DNA of 12,140 nucleotides. It comes from Clostridia bacterium (GTDB taxonomy: Bacteria > Aerophobota > Aerophobia > Aerophobales > AE-B3A). The DNA lies in NCBI GenBank assembly GCA_009618505.1, contig WJOQ01000190.1, positions 1 through 12,140 on the forward strand, written 5' to 3'. The notes under the pieces are model-generated. The model was not told the DNA's origin. It ran no database searches and worked only from the letters and a program-made list of their open reading frames with translations. The position numbers were made by a program, and so were the translations under genes. Below, piece after piece: positions 7,104 through 12,140 of the stretch. Position 1 is the first letter of the stretch; the number at the start of each line of letters is the position of its first letter.

Positions 7104-8333
7104 ATGCCTGAGAAAGAACTTATTGCATTTAAAAACGCAAAGATAATAACGCCAGTGAGAATTGTAGATAATGGTGTATTGGTAGTTAGTAGTGGTAAAA
7201 TCTCTTATGTTGGCACCCAAGATGAAATTAAGATTCCTAAGAATGCAAAGATAATAAATCTTACCGGTAAATATTTAACCCCTGGGTTCATTGACATGCA
7301 TCTTCACGGTGGAGGTGGAGCAGACACTATGAATGCAACAGAAGAGGCCATAGAGAAGATATCGGTTGCCCATGCTAAAGGAGGTACAACCTCCATTGTT
7401 CCCACCACCACATCTGCTCCCATAGATGATATAATAAAGACGATTAAGGTTATAGAATTGGCTAAAGAAAGGATATTACCTGGAGCACAGGTTTTAGGCG
7501 CTCATATAGAGGGGCCATACTTTTCCACAGAGCAAAAAGGGGCACAGAACCCAAAGTACTTAAAAGAACCAAGACCGGAGGAGTATCTAAAACTTTTGGA
7601 TGAATATGATTGTATTCTCAGGGTTTCCGCAGCTCCTGAATTAGAGGGAGGACTGGAATTAGGACGAGAGTTAAGGAAACGTGGAATTGTAGCATCAATT
7701 GCTCACACTAATGCAACTTATGAAGATATCCTTGCGGCTATCGATGCGGGCTACACTCATGTAACGCATATGTACTCAGGAATGTCAGGGTTAAAAAGAA
7801 TTAATGCATATAGGATCTCTGGTGTCATAGAATCAGCCCTTTTATTAGATGAGCTAACCACAGAGGTAATTGCGGATGGACATCATTTGCCTCCCAGTCT
7901 TATCAAGCTAATAATAAAAACAAAAGGTCTGGATAAGGTATCAGTCATAACAGATGCTATAAGTGCCGCTAAGTTAGGGCCGGGTAAATACTCTGTTGGA
8001 GGACTGGATGCCATCGTTGAGGCTAATGTGGCCAAAGAGTTTGAAATCCCGGAGGAAGAGGGAAACTATGTGGCCAAGCTTTTAACTCGCGATGCTTTTG
8101 CCGGGAGCGTGACTACGATGGATAGGTGCGTAAGAAATATGGTCAAATTTGTGGGATTGTCAATACAAGATGCAGTTAAGATGGCCACCATAAACCCAGC
8201 TAGGATAATAGGCATAGATGATAAAAAGGGAAGCTTAGCAGAGGGAAAGGATGCCGATATACTCATCCTTGCTGAGGATGTAAATGTCATTATGACGATG
8301 ATCGGGGGAAGGGTAGCATATGAGAAGCAATAA
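7104..8333 (+). CDS. nagA: N-acetylglucosamine-6-phosphate deacetylase
   Basis: 409-residue amidohydrolase that removes acetate from N-acetylglucosamine-6-phosphate, feeding NagB. The composite-barrel layout is complete: N-terminal beta part, GFIDMHLHGGGG with His66/His68, AHIEGPYF with metal ligand Glu136, SIAHTNA with His201, THVTHMYSG with His222, IADGHH (256-261), and VITDAISA with catalytic Asp284. The stretch after His222 reads MYSGMSG rather than the LFNAM common in characterised enzymes. QKGAQNP (144-150) is typical of NagA. The C-terminus PARIIGIDDKKGSLAEGKDA is the standard amidohydrolase ending. A very strong Shine-Dalgarno (AAAAGGAGGG, 7091-7100) starts at the last base of the nagB stop codon, so the pair is translationally linked. 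Confidence 0.93.
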   Translation: MPEKELIAFKNAKIITPVRIVDNGVLVVSSGKISYVGTQDEIKIPKNAKIINLTGKYLTPGFIDMHLHGGGGADTMNATEEAIEKISVAHAKGGTTSIVPTTTSAPIDDIIKTIKVIELAKERILPGAQVLGAHIEGPYFSTEQKGAQNPKYLKEPRPEEYLKLLDEYDCILRVSAAPELEGGLELGRELRKRGIVASIAHTNATYEDILAAIDAGYTHVTHMYSGMSGLKRINAYRISGVIESALLLDELTTEVIADGHHLPPSLIKLIIKTKGLDKVSVITDAISAAKLGPGKYSVGGLDAIVEANVAKEFEIPEEEGNYVAKLLTRDAFAGSVTTMDRCVRNMVKFVGLSIQDAVKMATINPARIIGIDDKKGSLAEGKDADILILAEDVNVIMTMIGGRVAYEKQ

Positions 8334-8630
8334 AATTAGATCTTTTTGTTTAAGAAAAAAAGCTAGAAATAAGGCCAAAGGGGAGATGAGAAACAGGCAG
8401 GCCGGTTAGCTGGAAAAACGGAAAGCTTCAGAAAGGGCTACCCAAAGACGAAATATTTTGCTGTAATGTCTCCTGAGAATCCCCATAAAATCGTGGGGCT
8501 AACCTATTTTCTCTCTTGTCCTCCCCTGTCTCAGTAGTGCGGATGTCATCTGGGCGCCCTTCTTTTTCATCAATCACCTTATTTTATCTATATCTTAGAT
8601 CGCGGTTAATTACACACTGAAAGATCAAAG
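8334..8630. other. Non-coding gap between nagA and the MFS gene
   Basis: 297 bases with no supportable ORF on either strand. It opens with AT-rich sequence (8334-8370) and holds the candidate folded RNA at 8379-8527. A self-complementary GGGCGCCC at 8552-8559 follows, then a T-rich run (TTCTTTTT). That palindrome has no room for a loop, so I do not call it a terminator. No clear sigma-70 promoter is visible before the MFS gene, although one is needed if the gap ends the upstream operon. Confidence 0.6.
8379..8527 (+). ncRNA. Candidate structured RNA or leader element (unidentified)
   Basis: Three perfect complementary pairs nest inside each other: AGGGGAG (8379-8385) with CTCCCCT (8521-8527), GAGAAA (8388-8393) with TTTCTC (8508-8513), and GGTTAGC (8404-8410) with GCTAACC (8498-8504). 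An inner hairpin, CCCCAT (8481-8486) with GTGGGG (8493-8498) including one G-U pair, closes on a six-base loop and shares only its last base with the third helix. A short AGAC/GTCT pair (8446-8449 with 8468-8471) also fits inside. The result is a ~150-nt elongated fold ending ~100 bases before the MFS gene. I could not match it to a riboswitch class, 6S, SRP or RNase P RNA. Chance pairing remains possible. Confidence 0.35.
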
Positions 8631-9872
8631 TTGTTTTTTAATCGAAGAATACCTTTTTTTATGCGGGAGTCCTATTATTACCACTCTTTAGGTGCTATTG
8701 CCTTTGCTTTTTTTGCTGGCCTTTCGGCAAACTTTTTCCCGATAATAGCCAGAAAATTGGGGGCCAGTTCTTTTCAAATGGCACTCATTAGTTCTGCTCC
8801 TTTTATGGGAGCTTTATTTACTCTCTATTGGGCACGCCTTTCCAGCAATGCGGTTAGCCAAATAGATTTTCTTGTGAAAGTAAAGTTATTGGCAAGAGTG
8901 GTTATCTTATTTGCTTTTTTGGCTATCAGCCCCTGGATTTTCATTCTTCTTGTCTTTCTCAACTCCTTGCTGGAACAGGCAGGCAGTCCTGCTTACGTAG
9001 GAATTATGAAGAAGATTTACTCTGATGATTTTCGCGGCAGGGCCATGGGTTATGCGGGAATGGAAATGGCTATAGTAGCTATATTCGCTTCCTATTTAGG
9101 GGGTTTTCTTCTCGATCATTTTAGCTACCGTTATATATTCCCCCTGGGCGCTATGTTTGGTATTCTTTCCGTGGCTTTCCTTGGTAGGATTAAAGTAAAG
9201 AAAGAGAATATAAAGCAGCAGAGAAAAAAGCAGGGAATTTTGCCCAAAGAAATTCTGGAAGTATTCAAGAAAGACAGGCCTTTTGCTTTATTTCTGATGA
9301 TCTTCTTTATTCAAGGTTTTGCTAACCTTATGGTCATGCCTCTCTATCCTATTTTTCTGGTTGACTATTTGGGGATATCCAATACTTCTATGGGAAAGTT
9401 GGTCAGTCTTTCCTCAATTTTCCTCATATTTTCCTATTTCTTTTGGGGCCATTATATTGATAAGAAGGGTGCTTGTCGTTCCCTGGCTCTGAGTTTTTTC
9501 CTGGTAAGCTTCATTCCCCTTTGCTACGTTTTTGCTTCCACTATCTGGTATATTGTTCCTGCCAGTATCATATCTGGGTTTACCTTAGGAGCAGGGGAGC
9601 TATCACGAGTTCACTTTATTACCAGAAGAGCCAAAAGCAGAGATGTTCCTACCTACCGGGGTATAGATTTTACTCTTATGGGATTGAGAGGTATCACTGC
9701 TCCCTTTCTGGGAGTGATCCTGATGCGTTGGATAGATATAAGATCCGTATTTATTCTTAGCTTCTGCCTGATTGCCATTTCTTCTTTGGTGATGTTTTTG
9801 TCGAATCGTTATTATTTTTCTCTTCTTTGTCAACAAATGAAGAATATCTATGAAAAAGCATGTAGATACTAA
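8631..9872 (+). CDS. Major facilitator superfamily transporter
   Basis: 413-residue integral membrane protein with about 12 hydrophobic segments, split by a basic, lysine-rich central loop (about 186-215), the usual 6+6 MFS arrangement. The motif A-like GHYIDKKG (273-280) lies in the loop between helices 8 and 9; FRGRAMGYAGM (134-144) is the familiar MFS segment between helices 4 and 5. The first-half motif A position is degenerate (ARLSSNAVSQID). Substrate unknown: this branch is often listed as sugar or drug exporters. The start is uncertain: TTG at 8631 is the longest possible, ATG at 8661 the alternative, and neither has a strong Shine-Dalgarno. The gene is unusually T-rich, as membrane proteins in AT-rich genomes are. 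It overlaps the next small ORF by 23 bases. Confidence 0.85.
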   Translation: MFFNRRIPFFMRESYYYHSLGAIAFAFFAGLSANFFPIIARKLGASSFQMALISSAPFMGALFTLYWARLSSNAVSQIDFLVKVKLLARVVILFAFLAISPWIFILLVFLNSLLEQAGSPAYVGIMKKIYSDDFRGRAMGYAGMEMAIVAIFASYLGGFLLDHFSYRYIFPLGAMFGILSVAFLGRIKVKKENIKQQRKKQGILPKEILEVFKKDRPFALFLMIFFIQGFANLMVMPLYPIFLVDYLGISNTSMGKLVSLSSIFLIFSYFFWGHYIDKKGACRSLALSFFLVSFIPLCYVFASTIWYIVPASIISGFTLGAGELSRVHFITRRAKSRDVPTYRGIDFTLMGLRGITAPFLGVILMRWIDIRSVFILSFCLIAISSLVMFLSNRYYFSLLCQQMKNIYEKACRY

Positions 9873-10068
9873 ATCTTGCAAAGCAACAAAAAAACAACTA
9901 ATAGAAGCAGCTAATAGATTGCTTAATTGCTTTGAGAATTTAGATATATGGCCAAAATTATCTGTCGCCATCTCTAAGAAAACCTGGTACGTTGCGCCAG
10001 TAGATGATACTACAAGAGATGCAATCAGACATTTGGGCAAGCTAACCGGGGCTATAAAGAGTGGATAA
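9850..10068 (+). CDS. Hypothetical small basic protein (72 aa)
   Basis: 72 residues, lysine-rich, no membrane segment or signal peptide, not recognised. The middle (about 17-50) looks helical, and the end has a DTTRDAIRHLGKL segment. It starts inside the last codons of the MFS gene, with only a weak purine stretch (GAAGAA, 9840-9845) as ribosome site; translational coupling to the MFS stop is possible. Its N-terminus, MKKHVDTKSC, matches that of the fragment at 10125 (MKKKPIYAKSC), and both share the 12-mer CTAAATCTTGCA in the same codon phase, so the two starts appear related by duplication. The overlap and absent homology leave real doubt whether it is expressed. Confidence 0.45.
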   Translation: MKKHVDTKSCKATKKQLIEAANRLLNCFENLDIWPKLSVAISKKTWYVAPVDDTTRDAIRHLGKLTGAIKSG

Positions 10069-10124
10069 ATACAATCTGCGTAGGAATGAAATAGTAATAG
10101 AGAAAATACGGGAGAGGAGTCTTT

Positions 10125-10277
10125 ATGAAAAAAAAGCCTATATATGCTAAATCTTGCAGATCAGCGCTGCTGGTTATCGACATGTTAAATGGGGTCATTG
10201 AACCGTCTCCTTGCCGGTCAAGACGAGGTAGCCCAGAAGGAGCGAACTATGGGCAATACTCCCAAAAACAAGTATAG
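10125..10277 (+). pseudogene. Stump of an isochorismatase-like (cysteine hydrolase) gene, or chimeric small ORF
   Basis: 50-codon ORF with a good ribosome site (GAGAGGAG, 10112-10119) and ATG at 10125. Residues 13-27, SALLVIDMLNGVIEP, look like the first strand of isochorismatase-family hydrolases, where a hydrophobic run plus Asp (LLVIDM.N) carries the catalytic Asp. After IEP the similarity stops, and the remaining 23 residues are basic and low in hydrophobics. The ORF ends at TAG where a full enzyme would need about 130 more residues. Neither other forward frame continues the domain, so this is a 5' remnant joined to other DNA rather than a simple frameshift. It overlaps the next ORF. The family call rests on about 15 residues. 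Confidence 0.4.
10237..10242 (+). promoter_or_regulatory. Shine-Dalgarno site selecting ATG 10249
   Basis: AAGGAG six bases before ATG at 10249. The same frame has an earlier ATG at 10189, but that start lacks a ribosome site and lies within the isochorismatase-like stump. The later start is therefore preferred. Confidence 0.6.
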
Positions 10278-10461
10278 CGAGGTGCAGCGGACAGTCAAAG
10301 AAGGCTTGATGATTATTCTGGTAGAAGCCGATTATATCTTGGAAGAGCAGGAATTGACCGAGCTAAGCCACCTCAAATCAGAATTTAGCTCTCCTGCTCA
10401 AAAAAAAGACGCTCATAGAGGCTCATACAGGGACTTTCTCAAGACAAGGCAACCTATATGA
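10249..10461 (+). CDS. Hypothetical small protein (70 aa)
   Basis: 70 residues, not recognised. The first half is predicted helical and carries a hydrophobic patch (GLMIILVEADYIL, 19-31) too short and too acidic to be a clear membrane anchor. The second half is charged and rich in Lys, Ser and Arg (SSPAQKKDAHRGSYRDFLK). No signal peptide. It has a well-placed AAGGAG, which supports expression. It begins inside the isochorismatase-like stump in a different frame and ends 82 bases before the repeat-protein gene. That 82-base gap contains TATTAT at about 10515-10520 as a possible -10 element, without a convincing -35. Function unknown. Confidence 0.5.
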   Translation: MGNTPKNKYSEVQRTVKEGLMIILVEADYILEEQELTELSHLKSEFSSPAQKKDAHRGSYRDFLKTRQPI

Positions 10462-10543
10462 CCCAGGGAAAAACAGGACTCGTCTATCAAAGTAATTTTA
10501 TCAAGCTAGTTCTTTATTATAGAGATTTTGAAAGAGGGTAGCT

Positions 10544-10984
10544 ATGACTAATCGGCAGATAGGGAAAATTCGGGATTGCCTGGCTGCTATCTGGGAGCAG
10601 GTAGAAATGTTATCTTATTACGGAAGTTTGCTTGAGCAACGAAAACCAAGATTGGAAGAAATCGAAGGCCGGGTTTTGCAGATTAGAGATATTTTGAAGG
10701 ATGAGAAGAAAGGGCTTGAGGAAAGGTCAGGCAAATCGAAGTCGAAAATCAGGGATTCCCTGATTGCCCTTGATAATAAAAAGAGGCTAATTATGACTGA
10801 TCAGCAGATAGAGAAAATCCGGTTCTGTTTAGTTGTGATTATGCGGCGAGTAGAATTTATGTCCTGTCAGGGAAGTTTGTCTGAGCAACGAAAAGAAAGC
10901 CTAGAGGAGATCAAACGTCAAGTTTTAGAGATTAAACATATTTTAAGGGGGAGTTATGGAAGGCATAGTCAAGTGGTTCGATAG
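10544..10984 (+). CDS. Unknown helical protein made of two tandem ~52-residue repeats
   Basis: 146 residues. Residues 1-52 and 84-136 are clear copies of one unit: both have MT..QI.KIR.CL at the start, then GSL.EQRK, LEEI, VL.I and IL. Each unit reads as two amphipathic, probably coiled helices joined by a loop at YYGS/CQGS. The linker (53-83) is charged and contains a short third match, SKIRDSLIAL (67-76), similar to GKIRDCLAAI of unit 1. Both units begin with ATGACT preceded by a purine-rich ribosome-like site (AGAGGG at 10533-10538 and AGAGG at 10782-10786), so unit 2 could also be translated alone from ATG 10793. The last 29 bases overlap the cold-shock gene. No signal or membrane segment. 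Function unknown; helix pairing suggests oligomerisation or protein binding. Confidence 0.65.
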   Translation: MTNRQIGKIRDCLAAIWEQVEMLSYYGSLLEQRKPRLEEIEGRVLQIRDILKDEKKGLEERSGKSKSKIRDSLIALDNKKRLIMTDQQIEKIRFCLVVIMRRVEFMSCQGSLSEQRKESLEEIKRQVLEIKHILRGSYGRHSQVVR

Positions 10985-11147
10985 TAAGAGGGGCTTTGGG
11001 TTTATCGAGTCTGAGGGGAAGGATTATTTTGTTCACAGATGGGACATTGAGGAAAACTCAAAAATAGAGAAAGGAGATAAAGTTTCCTTTGAGCCTGAAG
11101 AAAGCCCGAGAGGGATAAAAGCGGTAAAAGTGAGGAAAATTGACTGA
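10956..11147 (+). CDS. Cold-shock domain protein (CspA family)
   Basis: 63-residue single cold-shock domain, near the usual 65-70. It has the opening EGIVKWFD, RNP1 as KRGFGFIE (11-18) and RNP2 as DYFVHR (23-28), then KGDKVSFEPEESPRGIKAVKV, the normal last strands. The common FVHFSAI is here FVHRWDI, a mild change. Such proteins bind single-stranded RNA or DNA and act as RNA chaperones. A strong AAGGGGGAG site (10945-10953) lies inside the end of the repeat-protein gene, with which the ORF overlaps by 29 bases, so the two are probably co-transcribed. No csp-type long cold-box leader is visible because upstream is coding. A T-run (11150-11155) after the stop has no paired stem. Confidence 0.92.
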   Translation: MEGIVKWFDSKRGFGFIESEGKDYFVHRWDIEENSKIEKGDKVSFEPEESPRGIKAVKVRKID

Positions 11148-11188
11148 CTTTTTTAGAATAGAGTTGAGCAGTGAAAGGAGAGAGATTA

Positions 11189-11770
11189 ATGAGAAGAAAG
11201 AAGAATAAGAGTCTAATTCTTTTACTTCTTTGTTTATTTTTTATTGTGTGCTTGAGTGTCAATACAGCTAGAGCAGATTTAGTAGTCAAGATAGGTTATG
11301 TGAACCTGGCGAGGATTTTCCACGGATATGAAAAGACCAAGGAACTGGAAGCGAAACTGAAGATGGAGAATGAAGCTGATCAGAAGATGCTTAGCGAAAG
11401 AAGACAGATGATAGAAAAAGAGATAGATAGACTTAAAGAAGAGCTGGAAACGCTGGGATTGATGTTCTTAGAATCTGCTAAGGAGAAAAAACAGGCAGAG
11501 ATAGAAGGTAGGGCTGAAGAATTGTATGAGTTCAGTGCATACATTGAGCAGCGAAACCAGGAGAGGGATGCTAAGTATACGGATGGGATTCTAAAGGACC
11601 TCGAGTTAAAGCTACCTTCGATAATAAAGAATATTGCGGAGAAAGAAGGGTATAGATTTGTCTTTGACCTGAGGTCTTTATTTTATGTTACCCGAGAGGA
11701 AGAATTTGACCTTACAGATAAAGTGCTGGCTCGATTAAATGAAGATTATAGGTCAGAAACCAAGGAATAA
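11189..11770 (+). CDS. OmpH/Skp family periplasmic chaperone
   Basis: 193 residues. A classic signal peptide is present: basic RRKKNK, hydrophobic LILLLLCLFFIVCLSV, and an Ala-Arg-Ala cleavage site before Asp30. The mature start VVKIGYVNLARIF matches the Skp/OmpH family strand, followed by a long charged coiled-coil (about 45-125) that forms the tentacle helices, then the closing IIKNIAEKEGYRFVFD strand. Skp binds unfolded outer-membrane proteins in the periplasm, which implies a diderm cell. The chosen ATG at 11189 has AAAGGAG eight bases upstream (11174-11180); the GTG at 11171 would add six residues and overlap that site. It sits alone between two cold-shock-domain genes rather than beside bamA or lpxD as is common. 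Confidence 0.88.
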   Translation: MRRKKNKSLILLLLCLFFIVCLSVNTARADLVVKIGYVNLARIFHGYEKTKELEAKLKMENEADQKMLSERRQMIEKEIDRLKEELETLGLMFLESAKEKKQAEIEGRAEELYEFSAYIEQRNQERDAKYTDGILKDLELKLPSIIKNIAEKEGYRFVFDLRSLFYVTREEEFDLTDKVLARLNEDYRSETKE

Positions 11771-11772
11771 CT

Positions 11773-11835
11773 CGTGAATCAAAATTCGTGATGCGTCGTG
11801 CGTGATGCGCATTGCGCAATACGAAATACGATTCA
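11773..11835. repeat. Degenerate heptanucleotide array (nine 7-base units)
   Basis: From 11773 the sequence breaks into consecutive 7-mers that all begin with C, eight of them with CG: cgtgaat, caaaatt, cgtgatg, cgtcgtg, cgtgatg, cgcattg, cgcaata, cgaaata, cgattca. CGTGATGCG occurs twice, 14 bases apart (11787 and 11801). The array also contains the perfect palindrome ATTGCGCAAT (11811-11820) and is bounded by the inverted pair GTGAATC (11774-11780) and GATTCAC (11830-11836). It begins three bases after the skp stop codon. It resembles short intergenic repeat arrays known as heptanucleotide STRRs in cyanobacteria, though relatedness is not claimed. Confidence 0.7.
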
Positions 11836-11869
11836 CCAGATACAGCGACAGAAGAAATTGTCCTGGGAG

Positions 11870-11888
11870 GTCTCCCCTGAGGGGAGAC
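11870..11888. terminator. Perfect 8-bp hairpin, possible terminator after skp
   Basis: GTCTCCCC (11870-11877) and GGGGAGAC (11881-11888) pair perfectly around a TGA loop. The stem is GC-rich and lies 100 bases after the skp stop. What follows is GTTTCCCCCC, with only three T, so intrinsic termination would be weak; a protein-binding palindrome or simple repeat is also possible. Confidence 0.35.
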
Positions 11889-11916
11889 GTTTCCCCCCTG
11901 TGAGGAAAAATAACAA

Positions 11917-11995
11917 CCGGGACTGCTTTATCAAAAGCTGGCACCCCCTAGCTTGTGACCATTTTTACCACTGTTCGGCACTAAGGCAGTCCCGG
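11917..11995. mobile_element. 79-bp MITE-like element with 14-bp terminal inverted repeats
   Basis: CCGGGACTGCTTTA (11917-11930) and TAAGGCAGTCCCGG (11982-11995) are inverted copies differing at one position, which would still pair as G-U in RNA. Inside is a second inverted pair, AAGCT (11935-11939) and AGCTT (11950-11954), and a direct repeat of GGCAC (11940 and 11977). No target-site duplication is evident in the flanking bases. The inner segment TGACCATTTTTACCACT reminds me of the repeated ends of IS21-family elements, so it might be a remnant of such an end. Alternatives are a folded RNA leader of the downstream cold-shock gene, whose ATG is 22 bases away, or a long-loop hairpin. No ORF fits inside. 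Confidence 0.45.
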
Positions 11996-12016
11996 AAATT
12001 GAGAGGAAATAAAATA

Positions 12017-12140
12017 ATGAGTGAAGAAAAAGTGTATCGAGGAATAGTCAGGGCCTATGATGAAAGAAAGGGGTGTGGTTTCATAGCCAGGGAAGGTAAG
12101 CAGGGAGAACTCTTTTTCCACGTTTCAGACCTACTGGACC
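12017..12140 (+). CDS. Cold-shock domain protein, second copy (N-terminal part)
   Basis: First 41 codons of a gene cut by the window end. After a short MSEEKVY lead it reads RGIVRAYDERKGCGFIAREG, a cold-shock domain start with RNP1 as KGCGFIA, followed by ELFFHVSDLLD, which corresponds to RNP2 and the loop after it. It is clearly diverged from the 63-residue protein at 10956 (different start, RNP1 Cys for Phe, FFHVSD for YFVHRW), so it is not a recent duplicate. Ribosome site GAGAGG at 12001-12006. The 79-bp inverted-repeat element ends 21 bases upstream and would be in its 5' leader. Whether it is a lone domain or has a C-terminal extension (such as DUF1294) cannot be seen. Confidence 0.85.
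   Translation, partial: MSEEKVYRGIVRAYDERKGCGFIAREGKQGELFFHVSDLLD

Noticed and set aside
8391..8460. Possible c-di-GMP (GEMM) riboswitch because of ACGGAAAGC and GGGCTACC
   Set aside because: The invariant GEMM core and its two helices cannot be assembled here; resemblance is limited to a few bases.
8552..8566. GGGCGCCC followed by a T-rich run as an intrinsic terminator
   Set aside because: The palindrome has no loop, so it cannot form a hairpin of adequate stem length.
9603..10040. Minus-strand ORF of 145 codons across the MFS gene end
   Set aside because: It is antisense to a clear MFS gene, low in recognisable structure and rich in Ser, Lys and His as expected of a shadow frame.
10189..10248. 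N-terminal extension of the 70-residue orphan to ATG 10189
   Set aside because: No ribosome site there, while AAGGAG precedes ATG 10249 at proper spacing.
11002..11289. Minus-strand ORF of 95 codons over csp and the skp start
   Set aside because: Antisense to two well-supported genes; its Leu/Phe-rich run is the complement of the Skp signal peptide and lysine codons.
11753..11944. Minus-strand ORF of 63 codons through the skp-csp gap
   Set aside because: It reads through the heptamer array and the hairpin; its apparent internal repeats come from the DNA array, and no ribosome site was seen.
11773..11995. CRISPR array
   Set aside because: Units are 7 bases with no spacers, and the other repeats are single inverted pairs; no cas gene is present.

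Overview
The window looks like a piece of a low-GC, AGA/AGG- and ATA-rich bacterial chromosome. A signal-peptide-bearing OmpH/Skp-type periplasmic chaperone points to a diderm (outer-membrane) bacterium. The long, all-forward sugar-catabolic cluster, with several unassigned TIM-barrel isomerases and a URO-D-like protein, fits an anaerobic carbohydrate fermenter, perhaps from a candidate phylum. No rRNA, tRNA or other taxonomic marker is present, so this is inference. I saw no credible minus-strand gene.

Region 1 (1-6263) is a sugar-uptake and sugar-modification operon. It contains the C-terminus of a MalG/UgpE-type ABC sugar permease, an alpha/beta-hydrolase esterase, two AP_endonuc_2 (xylose-isomerase-like) TIM barrels, a URO-D-superfamily protein that is not HemE, a Gfo/Idh/MocA dehydrogenase, and a third AP_endonuc_2 protein. 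Spacing is short and most genes have good Shine-Dalgarno sites; two starts are non-ATG (TTG at 2197, GTG at 4272). The logic is import, de-esterification, oxidation and isomerisation or cleavage of a modified sugar. No glycoside hydrolase or regulator is visible, so the substrate is unknown.

Region 2 (6339-8333) is nagB-nagA. It converts N-acetylglucosamine-6-phosphate to glucosamine-6-phosphate and then to fructose-6-phosphate, so the upstream pathway may feed an amino sugar into glycolysis. NagB belongs to the variant group with a GENGHLAFND active-site motif.

Region 3 (8334-8630) is non-coding. It can be folded into a nested-helix candidate RNA (8379-8527) upstream of an MFS transporter gene (8631-9872).

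Region 4 (9850-11147) is a patch of small, unfamiliar and partly duplicated genes. It holds two short ORFs with matching N-termini, one of which looks like a stump of an isochorismatase-type hydrolase, and a 70-residue orphan. A protein follows that was built by tandem duplication of a ~52-residue helical unit, including its ribosome binding site. A cold-shock protein overlaps the end of that repeat gene.

Region 5 (11189-12140) carries the Skp-like chaperone and the start of a second cold-shock-domain gene. The 246-base gap between them is packed with a nine-unit, 7-base-periodic array, a perfect 8-bp hairpin, and a 79-bp element with 14-bp terminal inverted repeats.
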